The translations under genes and the position numbers were made by a program. From the NCBI GenBank assembly GCA_016744725.1, contig JADGDW010000083.1:8349-19748 (forward strand): a stretch of DNA of 11,400 bases, read 5' to 3'. This DNA is from Candidatus Albibeggiatoa sp. nov. BB20. Lineage in GTDB: Bacteria; Pseudomonadota; Gammaproteobacteria; Beggiatoales; Beggiatoaceae. Below, piece after piece: positions 1 through 7,821 of the stretch. The notes beneath the pieces were generated by a model, which saw only the letters and a program-made list of their open reading frames with translations, ran no database searches and was not told the DNA's origin. How positions within the stretch are numbered: position 1 is the stretch's first letter; each line of letters begins with the position of its first letter.

Positions 1-368
1 TGTCGAATCTCACCACGGGTTTTAACCAAGTGTACGGCAGCACGGATTAAACTTTTAAAATTAACGCCACTATGCTCAAAGAAATGATTATCTTCAGTTG
101 CCAACATCGCATTAATCATCAACGGTGGAATTTTGTGTATTTCAATAGGAATACGACGTTGCGTACCAAATTCAGCCATATATTTTCCATCATGACTATA
201 TACGCGCAATGGAATTTGAAAATCAATCGCTTTAATATGTTCAGTAGAAGGAAGTTGAGGCAAAAAATAGCCTACAATAACTGCTGCACCTGTGGCTGCA
301 AATAAGCCTAACAGTAAGGTCATGAGCAATGTCATGCGCAGCATGGTATAAAAATAATATCTAATCAT
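1..368 (-). CDS. mrcA: Penicillin-binding protein 1A, N-terminal part (gene runs off the left edge)
   Basis: This is the first 122 codons of a class A penicillin-binding protein, a bifunctional inner-membrane peptidoglycan glycosyltransferase/transpeptidase. The reading begins MIRYYFYTMLRMTLLM and has a hydrophobic anchor at about residues 9-36. The PBP1A-like stretch LPSTEHIKAIDFQIPLRVYS follows, then AEFGTQRRIPI. After that comes the start of the glycosyltransferase domain with the motif ATEDNHFFEHSGV, whose Glu is the catalytic residue of family GT51. The order and spacing match the N-terminus of gammaproteobacterial PBP1A (MrcA/PonA). The ATG at 368 was chosen because it precedes the anchor; the upstream purine-poor sequence gives no strong Shine-Dalgarno, and the ATG at residue 9 is a possible alternative. 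The transpeptidase half lies outside the window. The gene is divergent from the YrdA gene across 165 bp. Confidence 0.9.
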   Translation of the reverse strand, partial: MIRYYFYTMLRMTLLMTLLLGLFAATGAAVIVGYFLPQLPSTEHIKAIDFQIPLRVYSHDGKYMAEFGTQRRIPIEIHKIPPLMINAMLATEDNHFFEHSGVNFKSLIRAAVHLVKTRGEIR

Positions 369-396
369 AAGAGAGTTCAACTGATTGTTTAGTCAT

Positions 397-425
397 ATTT
401 TATCTGTTCAAGTTTGATGACACAA
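397..425 (-). promoter_or_regulatory. Possible sigma-70 promoter for the PBP1A gene
   Basis: Read on the minus strand there is a TTGTGT -35-like box, a 17-base spacer and a TAAAAT -10-like box. The -10 box ends 28 bases before the ATG at 368. The -10 matches consensus at five of six positions, the -35 only at three of six, so this is a candidate only. Confidence 0.3.
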
Positions 426-486
426 TGAAGACTTAACCCATAAGTATAACAACCCACAATAAATAGTCCATAGCAGAAATTTTCTA

Positions 487-492
487 TATAAT
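487..492 (+). promoter_or_regulatory. TATAAT -10 box, candidate promoter of the YrdA gene
   Basis: A perfect TATAAT hexamer lies 41 bases upstream of the ATG at 534, in the divergent intergenic gap. No good -35 hexamer is present at the usual spacing (the bases at 464-469 read TAGTCC). In AT-rich DNA a lone TATAAT is weak evidence. Confidence 0.3.
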
Positions 493-533
493 CTACTTAA
501 ACTCTTTAATCAGCCACTTAAATTGAAAAGCTT

Positions 534-1058
534 ATGATTCGTCAATTCGAAAACTTAACCCCTAATATTGCAGATACTGCTTATGTTGATCCGCAAGCCG
601 TTGTCATCGGTGATGTGAGCATGGGGGAATATACCTCCATTTTTCCAATGGCCGTCGCACGCGGTGATATTCACCATATTGAAATTGGCGCGAGAACCAA
701 TGTACAAGATGGTTCAGTTTTACATGTCACTCATGATAGTGCTTATTGTCCTGGAGGATTGCCATTGATTATTGGCGAAGATGTTACTGTAGGTCATCAA
801 GTCACACTTCATGCTTGTACTATCAACCATCATTGCTTAATCGGTATGGGTTCTGTGGTTTTGGATGGTGCGGTTTTAGAACCTTATACTTTATTGGGTG
901 CAGGAAGTCTCGTTTCACCACATAAAACTTTAGAAGGTGGTTTTTTATGGAGAGGCAGTCCAGCAAAGAAAATTCGTCCACTAACAGAAAAAGAAATGCA
1001 GTATTTTGAGTACTCAGCACAAAACTACGTAAAATTGGCTCAACGTTATTTGAGTTAG
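534..1058 (+). CDS. yrdA: Gamma-carbonic-anhydrase-family hexapeptide-repeat protein, YrdA type
   Basis: This 174-residue protein folds as a left-handed beta-helix (hexapeptide/LbetaH) of the gamma-class carbonic anhydrase family; family members form trimers with a metal at each subunit interface. Imperfect hexapeptide repeats run from about residue 10 to 145. The family signature is seen at VARGDIHHIEIGARTNVQDG (residues 41-60). The three metal-ligand histidines fall at H67 (VLHVTH), H88 (VGHQVTLH) and H93, all retained. The C-terminus GSPAKKIRPLTEKE followed by SAQNYV is the usual YrdA/YtoA tail, and the length is normal. Metal binding is well supported by the ligands. Carbonic anhydrase activity is not certain, because many YrdA-type proteins have not shown it. 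A weak purine stretch (GAAAAG) precedes the ATG. The gene stands alone. Confidence 0.93.
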   Translation: MIRQFENLTPNIADTAYVDPQAVVIGDVSMGEYTSIFPMAVARGDIHHIEIGARTNVQDGSVLHVTHDSAYCPGGLPLIIGEDVTVGHQVTLHACTINHHCLIGMGSVVLDGAVLEPYTLLGAGSLVSPHKTLEGGFLWRGSPAKKIRPLTEKEMQYFEYSAQNYVKLAQRYLS

Positions 1059-1155
1059 CTAAAAACTATGAACCCGTCATAAAAATCTATGATTGAGACA
1101 GAATTATAAGGTTTTTGCTAATATTGCACTTATATTGTAAAGAAAAGCATTTATA

Positions 1156-1169
1156 CTAATGTACATTAG
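1156..1169. repeat. 14-bp perfect palindrome, possible operator
   Basis: CTAATGTACATTAG is its own reverse complement. It lies about 100 bp after one gene and 175 bp before the kinase start, inside non-coding DNA, where a dimeric regulator could bind. A palindrome of this size could occur by chance about once in a window this long, so the regulatory role is a guess. Confidence 0.35.
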
Positions 1170-1227
1170 GACGCGGGTAAGCTGGCCAATTAATTTCAAC
1201 AAATCGCTTTAGTTGAATGTAGCATCA

Positions 1228-1260
1228 AAGCTTGGTTTATTTTTCATAAAAAATAAGCTT
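1228..1260. repeat. AT-rich inverted repeat with AAGCTT arms
   Basis: The arms AAGCTT (1228-1233 and 1255-1260) enclose an ATTTTT/AAAAAT inner stem with a five-base bulge (GGTTT) on the left side. No T-tract follows on either strand, so it is not a standard terminator. It sits about 85 bp upstream of the kinase start. Confidence 0.35.
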
Positions 1261-1332
1261 ACATCAATATAGTATGTGTCTTATTGCAAAACCAATTGAT
1301 ATATTAAGCCTTTTTGTTAACCCCAATGAGCT

Positions 1333-1338
1333 GGTGAG
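1333..1338 (+). promoter_or_regulatory. Ribosome-binding site of the histidine kinase
   Basis: GGTGAG lies five bases before the ATG at 1344. It supports this start, which is also the start that includes the complete N-terminal coiled coil. Confidence 0.7.
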
Positions 1339-1343
1339 TAGTT

Positions 1344-3572
1344 ATGCCTCTTCCAAGATTAGACATAGAAGACACAATCAGGGGAGACAATTCATTGACA
1401 AGGAACTTAGATGATGTTCAGGCCATGCAACAGAAAATTGTGGAGCTTGAAGAACAAGTTAGTCAATTAGCAGTAGAAAAGAATGATTTAGAAATCTCCC
1501 TTGAAATGATTACAGCTCATGCAGATACTGTTGAAGCTGAATTATTAGATGCTCGGAATAATTTAGAAGACCAAGTTATACATCGTACTCAACAACTTGC
1601 TGAAAAAAATATATTGCTTGAAACTGAGATGCAAGAACGTACTCGCATTCAAATTTTGCAGCGCAATAATCTTATCTTCCTGCAAGCTTTACTCAATAGT
1701 ATTCCTAACCCCATTTTCTATAAAGACTTAAATGGTCGCTACTTAGGCTGTAACCATGCCTATGAACAATATTTGGGTGTGGAAAAAGAACAGTTAATTG
1801 AGCATACTCCAAGTGAATTTTTGCCTACTAATATCGCACAGCAAGAAATGGAAATTGATGCAGAAATATTCCGTCACTTGAAAGCCAAAGTTTATGAGGT
1901 CTCTCTACCCTTTGCTGATGGCAATATTCATCAGGTTATTTGCCATAAAACTGTATTTCATAATGCTGATGATAGTCTCGCAGGCATGGTGGGCATTATG
2001 GTGGATATTAGTGAACGCAAACATGCAGAGGCTCAGTTAAAAGTCAGTGAAAAACGCTTTAGACAACTATTTGAGCATGCACCGATCGGGATTATATTGG
2101 TAGACAGTCAAGGTCATTTTGTACAAACCAATACCATGTTTCAAAATATTTGTGGTTATTCTGCTCAAGAAATTAAACAGTTAACCTATCAAAATATTAG
2201 CTGTGAAAAAGAATATGAACATACTAAGCAACAACTATTTGAGTTACAAACAGGGGTATTGCAATCTATTAGCGATGAAAAGCGTTTAGTCCATAAAAAA
2301 GGGCATTCCATTTGGTGTAATATTGCAGCAGTGCCAGTTCAAGATGAGCAAGGGAATTTTCAGTATGTCATTGCCAGTATCGAAGATATTACCGCCCGTC
2401 GTCAAGCTGAAGAAGCATTGCGTAAGAGTGAAGAGCGTTTTGAGTTAGCAATGAAAGGGGCAAATGATGGCTTGTGGGATTGGTTGATTGATGAAGGCCA
2501 ATTATTTTTAACCACCCGCTGGAAAGAAATGCTGGGTTATAAAAATGATCAGTTAGAGAACACGATTAAACAATGGTATGCCTTGATACATCCTCATGAT
2601 AAAGATGAAATGTTGGCTAATATTCAAGCCTATTTAGGCAAATCACAGCCCTCGTATGAGCATACTTACCGAATGCAGCATAAGAATGGTAGTTATCTGT
2701 GGATTTTAGATCGCGGGATTGCGGTTTGGGACGAGAAAACAGGTCAACCATATCGCATGGTCGGCACACACATGGATTTAACTGAACAGAAAGAGGCTGA
2801 AAAAGCCTTAATTGAGGCCAAAAACACGGCTGAAGTTGCAAATCGTTCTAAAACCCGTTTTATGGCCAATATGAGTCATGAGTTACGCACCCCATTGAAT
2901 GCAATTATTGGCTATAGTGAAATGTTGCAAGAGGATTTAGAAGAAGAAGGCTTGGATAGTTTATTGCCAGATTTGGGCTATATTCAAAAAGCAGGCGAGA
3001 ATTTACTAGGCATCATTGGAGATATTTTAGACATTTCTAGAATTGAGTCTGGTTATATGCAAGTGACTTACGAACATTTTGAACTTGCGCCTGTGGTTAC
3101 TCATATTTTAGACGCGATACACATTGTCATTTCCGAAAAAGGTAATTTCCTGCACACTCAAATCCAATCTAGTCTAGGTAAGATGCATTCTTGCAAAATT
3201 GGCTTAAAACAATGTTTAATAAATTTGTTGACTAATGCTGATAAATTTACTGAGCACGGCAATATTTGGTTTAGTGTATCTAAAATTTTAATTAACTCTG
3301 ATGCTTGGATTCAGTTTGAGATTCGAGACACAGGGATTGGGATTAAAGCGGAACAAATCGACGATTTATTTAAACCATTTACCCAAGAAGATGATTCCAG
3401 TACGCGCAAATATGGCGGCACAGGCTTAGGCCTCAGCATTACCCAGTTTTATTCAAATAAGATGGGCGGCACTATTAATGTGGAAAGCGAAGTAGGTCAT
3501 GGTTCTACTTTTATACTCCGCATTCCTGTCGTTGTACCTGAATATTTAGAAGATGAAAATTTATCTATTTAA
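1344..3572 (+). CDS. Soluble sensor histidine kinase with coiled coil and three PAS domains
   Basis: This 742-residue two-component sensor kinase has no signal peptide or transmembrane segment, so it should act in the cytoplasm. A long coiled coil (about residues 24-108) is followed by three PAS/PAC units at about 112-230, 236-356 and 364-485; each ends in a DIxER/DIxARR/DLTEQK-type PAC boundary and a short linker helix. The HisKA domain carries MSHELRTPLN with phospho-acceptor H512. The ATPase domain has its N-box Asn at 631 (LLTNADKFT), DTGIGI from D662, an F-box LFKPFTQED and GGTGLGL at 691-697. All catalytic boxes are intact. There is no receiver or HPt domain and no response regulator beside it, so it looks like an orphan kinase signalling to a partner encoded elsewhere. 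The signal sensed cannot be told: no obvious haem- or flavin-binding signature stands out. It ends 16 bp from the convergent adhesin gene. Confidence 0.93.
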   Translation: MPLPRLDIEDTIRGDNSLTRNLDDVQAMQQKIVELEEQVSQLAVEKNDLEISLEMITAHADTVEAELLDARNNLEDQVIHRTQQLAEKNILLETEMQERTRIQILQRNNLIFLQALLNSIPNPIFYKDLNGRYLGCNHAYEQYLGVEKEQLIEHTPSEFLPTNIAQQEMEIDAEIFRHLKAKVYEVSLPFADGNIHQVICHKTVFHNADDSLAGMVGIMVDISERKHAEAQLKVSEKRFRQLFEHAPIGIILVDSQGHFVQTNTMFQNICGYSAQEIKQLTYQNISCEKEYEHTKQQLFELQTGVLQSISDEKRLVHKKGHSIWCNIAAVPVQDEQGNFQYVIASIEDITARRQAEEALRKSEERFELAMKGANDGLWDWLIDEGQLFLTTRWKEMLGYKNDQLENTIKQWYALIHPHDKDEMLANIQAYLGKSQPSYEHTYRMQHKNGSYLWILDRGIAVWDEKTGQPYRMVGTHMDLTEQKEAEKALIEAKNTAEVANRSKTRFMANMSHELRTPLNAIIGYSEMLQEDLEEEGLDSLLPDLGYIQKAGENLLGIIGDILDISRIESGYMQVTYEHFELAPVVTHILDAIHIVISEKGNFLHTQIQSSLGKMHSCKIGLKQCLINLLTNADKFTEHGNIWFSVSKILINSDAWIQFEIRDTGIGIKAEQIDDLFKPFTQEDDSSTRKYGGTGLGLSITQFYSNKMGGTINVESEVGHGSTFILRIPVVVPEYLEDENLSI

Positions 3573-3588
3573 GCATGATTTCGGCTCA

Positions 3589-6500
3589 CTAAAACAGTTT
3601 TTTAGCAAATACCCAGGTAATAGGGATGTCTGATATTTTCCAATTAAGCTGAATACCGATGCTGGCTAAAAGTTGCAAATGACACTGGTTGCCCAATTCA
3701 TCTTTTTGATAAATATCAAGTTGGTTTAGCTTATTCATGTCAATTTTGAATTGTTTACCAAATATTTCATGACAGGCATTCCAATTTTGTTGCCAATGGT
3801 TTTGTAATATATTAGCAAGTTGAGTTGAAGCTTGTTTACTCCAAAATGATTGGTTTAATTCTTCTACGTATTGTGGAGATTTTTGGTCTTTCCCAGCATA
3901 CGGATACGGATAAATGGAAATACTTTTAGATAATTGTTGTTTTCTCTGATTCCATAATGTTTTTAACAATTCAGTATCAGATTTACTCATTTTCCACACT
4001 GAACCTATATCAAAAAAGAATCCCATTGAAAAATATAAAGCCTTTGGATGGCTAAGAAATTGTAGATTAAAGCGACTTGATACACCATTATTACCTGCAT
4101 ATTTGTGTTCAGAATAACCTCGTATCGCATTATTATTTTTAAGCGCAAAATGATTTAAAAAGTTGTTGTGCTGATTAGCTAATTGAAGGTTTAATTTCCA
4201 GTGTGCATTCGCATTCCATTTTTTATCCCGTTGATAATGTAATATTTTAGCCTGCTTAGAAGCTTTGATGGCCACTTCAAAACGGGAATCAATTTGCTCA
4301 GAATATGAATCCTCCTCATAAGCCTTCAACCAATGTTGCCCAATAGCATAGCTGTACTGCTGCTTGCATCCTCCCAACATACTAGGAAACATGTTAAACA
4401 ATTTTTGTTTGACTTTAGTTTTCAAGCCTTGCTTTTTAACTTGAATGCTTAAGCTCATTGCCTCTTTACTACGAATGCCCCAGGCCGTATTTTTCTGTTT
4501 TTCATAAATAGGCTGATTTAAACTAAGTTTATGTTGGTTGTTTTGTGATTTAACATCTAAATCATGTTCTTCATATTTTTCCTGAGCAATAAATGATTCT
4601 AAACGAGTATTTTTTCGATTCAACAACAAGTCCCGATACCATTTTTTTACGTTATTTACCAATATGTTATAGCTATAATCTCCCCGACAAAGCTGATTAT
4701 AGTGCTCAACCATGCTTTGTTTTTGAGATGATTTAAATTGACCTTCTGTTAAATGGATATAAAGTATTTTTTCTGATGCTTTTTGTCCCGTTTGTAGGCG
4801 TGCGTCAAATTTTCCAATAATGCCCTGATTGAGTAATTTTTGTAGGACTTGATGTAATTTTTGAGTTCTGAATATTGAGCCTGTAGACAGATGAGATTTA
4901 ATAAAATTAGGATAGAATGGCAATTGTTCCTCATCCTCTTTTTTAAGAAATTGAATCTCTGCAAGTTGTTCTTCTGTAATATGAAATTCAACTATACCAT
5001 CGTTAATATTTTGGTTTGGTATTCGTACCGTATTATGGGTACTGTAAATCTGACCTTTGTCATATCCTTCAAATGCACTATTGTAATATTCATCATAAAG
5101 AGCTTGAATTTCATCTTGAATAGCAAGCAATTCTTGACGTGATAATTTCTTAGGCAAATTTTGTTTTTTGATGATTTTAGTAATTTCTTGAAGAAAATGG
5201 GTTTTTCCTATAGTTATAATTTTTTTAACCTCAAATGGAGCTTCTATAGGTTGAAGGTATAGATTATTTTTAGGGGTGTTTTGTTGTTGCTTGTTTGCTG
5301 TGGATTTTTGCTTTGGAAAAGGAATTGGCGTGTTAATAATAAAAGGATGTGATATAAGAAATTCTTGTTCAAGAATCAGTAGTTTATTTTGTTCTTGTTT
5401 TGAACATGGTCTAAATGATGTGGATTTATGGCTTTCAAAGGCTAGAGGTTGTGTAATAATTTTTTGTGCAAAGCCTACATCTAATTGTTCAATTCTTTCT
5501 GTACCATCAATACCTAGTTTAGACGAGGCATCAATTTTACTATTGTCAGATTTTATTAACACATTGGTTTTTATGAAAATATCCCCACCCTTTCCTTTAT
5601 AAGCATTGGCTATAATATTACTTTCATTGCTTAATATAATGGCCTTGATTGCTTGGTTATCTTCAGCAGGTTTAATATAAATATTTCCCCCAGAATATTG
5701 CTCGTGGCTTTTTGAAGTGCTTGCGGTAATTTGGCTATTATCAGATAGTTCAAGTTGTTGTTTCAGCTTTATCTGTATATTGCCACCACCAGTTATATCT
5801 GAAGCAGCATTAATACGACTCTTATTCTGTACTTTAATATCATCAAAAATTAAATCAATATTGCCTGCTTTTTTTCTATTACTGCTTTTGACCGTAATTC
5901 GGCTGTCATTATCTATAGAGAGATATTTTCCTGTAATATTAATATTACCACTTATGCCTGTTTCTTCAATTTGGCTAGATTGCAACTCTGCATTGCAAGA
6001 TTTTACTGAAAGTTTTTTATTGGCACTGCAATAACTACTGGCAATAATCGCAGAACCTTGTTTAATCAAAAGTTGATTTTGTACATTCAAATTAATATTG
6101 CCCCCATCCCCATCATGTATGGTGGCACTAATAATTCGGCTTGGACAAACTTCGCCTTTTAATACAATATTATCTGCATTAATTGAAATATCACCACCTT
6201 TAGCTTGATTACGCGAGGAAATATCAATATATGCCCCTTCGGATAACGTTAAGTTTTTGATATGAATACAAATATTACTGGCTTTTTTAGCATTATGTTT
6301 CACGAAACCTAAAATACTGGCTTGTGGCTTTGACGAATTTGTATTTTCCAGCGTTGTATTATTTATCTTTGAGCTGCGACATTTTTTGTGAATCCATGCT
6401 AAATTCTTATCTGTATTGAAAATATCCATATTTGTAGCATTGATAAACAAATTTCCTCCTTGACCATATCCTCTATTTTGTAACCTAACCACAGAATCTT

Positions 6501-7821
6501 GTAATTTTAAAAAGTGTGTTTTAAGCTGTAATCGACCAAGATTGCCTTTAGCCCCTTCTATTGCAAACATATTTATTTGGGAATAGTCTTCTAATTCGAT
6601 ACTGCTTTCTGTATGAATATTGACTGAGCCTCCGTCACCACTAGAACCACTATCAATAATGGCTTGTATAGCTGCCCGATTTTTCATAATAAGCTGTTTA
6701 GCCTCAAGATTAATATTTCCACCTTTACCTCGAGCATAAACATTGGTTGCAATCGTGCTAAACATTTGATCGAAATAAAAATTAGTGTTATCTTTTATTT
6801 TTTCTTTATACTTATATTTTTCAAAAGTATAGGAATCTAAAATAATCTGATTTCCCGCTTTAATACGAATATTGCCGCCTTTTCCTGTGGAATCATCCAT
6901 CGCATCGGTTGTAATACGGCCAGCCTTTTTAAGTTCAAGATTATTATTAACTTCAATATCAATACCTTTCCCATCTAAAGAACACTTGGTATCAGAAAAT
7001 ATCCAGCCATTATCTAGTATGAGATTATGAGCACGTAAAAAAGCAAAGCCGCCTCCCTCCCCTGTCAAATCAATATCCGCATTCTTACCTGCTGCACTTG
7101 GGAAGTCACAAGGATTCTCTTTAATCTTTAATTTATCATGCAGGCGATAGACTTTTCTCTTTATTTCAATATCTGCTAATTTATCAAAAAAAGCCTTATA
7201 GTCTGTATTTTCTATAATATTTACATAGCCTTTACTTTGAGCTGCAATCATATAAATATTGCCATCAGGTAAAATAAAAGAACTATCTAAAGACTGAATT
7301 TCACCGCCCAACAATGAAAGGCTCTTATTAGCTTCAAATTTCAGAATACTCTCTTTTATTTCAATAGGTTTAGGGACTTCATTGAATTTAAATTGATGAG
7401 TTTGAATTGAAAAATCATCAGCCGTAGAAAAATATAAATTATGTGGAATATCAAATTGTGGCTTAAATTTGTCGAGAATAATGCCATTAGAATTTAATAG
7501 ATAAATATCTGCATTGCCAATATTCCATTTTTCTAACTTATCCCATTCACCGTGAAGAAGACTAGGGTGTTGTCCTGTAACTTTAATTATTATTTTAGTC
7601 AGCGATTGCTTGTTAGAAATGTTGGAAAAGGGATTTGAAGAAAGATTAAACTGGCTAAGCTCGCATAGAAAAATACCTTTTTTGAGTAACTCATCATTAT
7701 TTACATTCGTTTTACAGCTTTCAGAGCTTGCAATAATAGGTTCATTTAATTTAGCATAACCTGTAGCAGGTAATAGAAAAAAGGTTAGTAAAATGAAATT
7801 AATCAGTTTTGCGTGCATCAT
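3589..7821 (-). CDS. Fused two-partner secretion protein: TpsA-type haemagglutinin passenger plus FhaC/ShlB-type transporter
   Basis: This 1410-residue protein appears to join both halves of a type Vb secretion system. Residues 1-23 are a signal peptide ending GYA. About 45-160 resemble the filamentous-haemagglutinin secretion domain: FLCELSQFNL, IIIKVTGQHPSLLHG, LLNSNGIILDKF and FSTADDF match the family's F-x-F-N, VTG-PS, NPNGI-F and STAD blocks. About 255-760 form a beta-helix with some 14 turns marked GKGGNI, GDGGNI or SGGNI. A Gln/Asn/Lys-rich linker (about 800-860) leads to POTRA-like units at 863-958 (PNQNINDGIVEFHITEEQLA) and about 960-1028 (RTQKLHQVLQKLL...LYIHLTEG). The remainder is barrel-like, with the conserved loop motif IRGY (1233-1236), FFFDIGSVW (1268-1276) and a C-terminal Phe. 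Separate TpsA and TpsB proteins are the norm; passenger-POTRA-barrel order recalls type Vd proteins such as PlpD. The start has a good Shine-Dalgarno. The frame is open throughout, with no sign of frameshift. Confidence 0.87.
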   Translation of the reverse strand: MMHAKLINFILLTFFLLPATGYAKLNEPIIASSESCKTNVNNDELLKKGIFLCELSQFNLSSNPFSNISNKQSLTKIIIKVTGQHPSLLHGEWDKLEKWNIGNADIYLLNSNGIILDKFKPQFDIPHNLYFSTADDFSIQTHQFKFNEVPKPIEIKESILKFEANKSLSLLGGEIQSLDSSFILPDGNIYMIAAQSKGYVNIIENTDYKAFFDKLADIEIKRKVYRLHDKLKIKENPCDFPSAAGKNADIDLTGEGGGFAFLRAHNLILDNGWIFSDTKCSLDGKGIDIEVNNNLELKKAGRITTDAMDDSTGKGGNIRIKAGNQIILDSYTFEKYKYKEKIKDNTNFYFDQMFSTIATNVYARGKGGNINLEAKQLIMKNRAAIQAIIDSGSSGDGGSVNIHTESSIELEDYSQINMFAIEGAKGNLGRLQLKTHFLKLQDSVVRLQNRGYGQGGNLFINATNMDIFNTDKNLAWIHKKCRSSKINNTTLENTNSSKPQASILGFVKHNAKKASNICIHIKNLTLSEGAYIDISSRNQAKGGDISINADNIVLKGEVCPSRIISATIHDGDGGNINLNVQNQLLIKQGSAIIASSYCSANKKLSVKSCNAELQSSQIEETGISGNINITGKYLSIDNDSRITVKSSNRKKAGNIDLIFDDIKVQNKSRINAASDITGGGNIQIKLKQQLELSDNSQITASTSKSHEQYSGGNIYIKPAEDNQAIKAIILSNESNIIANAYKGKGGDIFIKTNVLIKSDNSKIDASSKLGIDGTERIEQLDVGFAQKIITQPLAFESHKSTSFRPCSKQEQNKLLILEQEFLISHPFIINTPIPFPKQKSTANKQQQNTPKNNLYLQPIEAPFEVKKIITIGKTHFLQEITKIIKKQNLPKKLSRQELLAIQDEIQALYDEYYNSAFEGYDKGQIYSTHNTVRIPNQNINDGIVEFHITEEQLAEIQFLKKEDEEQLPFYPNFIKSHLSTGSIFRTQKLHQVLQKLLNQGIIGKFDARLQTGQKASEKILYIHLTEGQFKSSQKQSMVEHYNQLCRGDYSYNILVNNVKKWYRDLLLNRKNTRLESFIAQEKYEEHDLDVKSQNNQHKLSLNQPIYEKQKNTAWGIRSKEAMSLSIQVKKQGLKTKVKQKLFNMFPSMLGGCKQQYSYAIGQHWLKAYEEDSYSEQIDSRFEVAIKASKQAKILHYQRDKKWNANAHWKLNLQLANQHNNFLNHFALKNNNAIRGYSEHKYAGNNGVSSRFNLQFLSHPKALYFSMGFFFDIGSVWKMSKSDTELLKTLWNQRKQQLSKSISIYPYPYAGKDQKSPQYVEELNQSFWSKQASTQLANILQNHWQQNWNACHEIFGKQFKIDMNKLNQLDIYQKDELGNQCHLQLLASIGIQLNWKISDIPITWVFAKKLF
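7781..7784 (+). promoter_or_regulatory. Ribosome-binding site of the TPR-CHAT gene
   Basis: AAGG in the context AAAAAAGG lies eight bases before the ATG at 7793. It favours that start over the in-frame ATG at 7820, which has no Shine-Dalgarno and would lose the charged start of the signal peptide. The site overlaps adhesin codons 13-14. Confidence 0.65.
7793..7821. other. 29-bp divergent overlap of two signal-peptide coding starts
   Basis: The adhesin gene begins at 7821 going left and the TPR-CHAT gene begins at 7793 going right, so these 29 bases code on both strands. They encode MKLISFACI on plus and MMHAKLINF on minus. Each gene's ribosome-binding site therefore lies within the other's coding sequence, and each promoter must do so too. 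Confidence 0.75.

Larger units (their letters stand above)
1059..1343. other. Intergenic region between the YrdA gene and the histidine kinase gene
   Basis: This 285-bp stretch has no supportable gene. It contains a 14-bp perfect palindrome (1156-1169), a small imperfect hairpin at 1197-1215 (CAAC...GTTG arms) and an AT-rich inverted repeat flanked by AAGCTT (1228-1260). No stem followed by a T-tract is clear enough to call a terminator for the upstream gene. No -35/-10 pair of good quality was found for the kinase. A 22-codon minus-strand reading containing RFVEINWPAYPRPNVH lies at about 1168-1240 but has no start codon. Confidence 0.6.

Noticed and set aside
72..305. Plus-strand open frame of 77 codons
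   Set aside because: It lies antisense to the clear PBP1A N-terminus, and its residues show no domain-like pattern.
823..1020. Minus-strand open frame of 65 codons inside the YrdA gene
   Set aside because: It is antisense to a well-conserved gene with intact family motifs and has no independent support.
2617..2841. Minus-strand open frame opposite the third PAS domain of the kinase
   Set aside because: It is a shadow of a conserved coding region.
4749..6034. Several 80-108 codon frames on both strands within the adhesin gene
   Set aside because: The plus-strand ones are antisense readings of the GGNI repeats and POTRA region, with Phe/Leu/Cys-rich compositions typical of shadows; the minus-strand one is an alternative frame of the POTRA region.
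6000..7700. Possible CRISPR-like or DNA tandem repeat array in the adhesin gene
   Set aside because: The periodicity is at the protein level (GGNI beta-helix turns) with variable spacing and no identical DNA repeats.
7728..7757. TTGCAA - 18 bases - TAGCAT as promoter of the TPR-CHAT gene within adhesin codons
   Set aside because: Each box matches consensus at only four of six positions, and several equally weak alternatives exist nearby.
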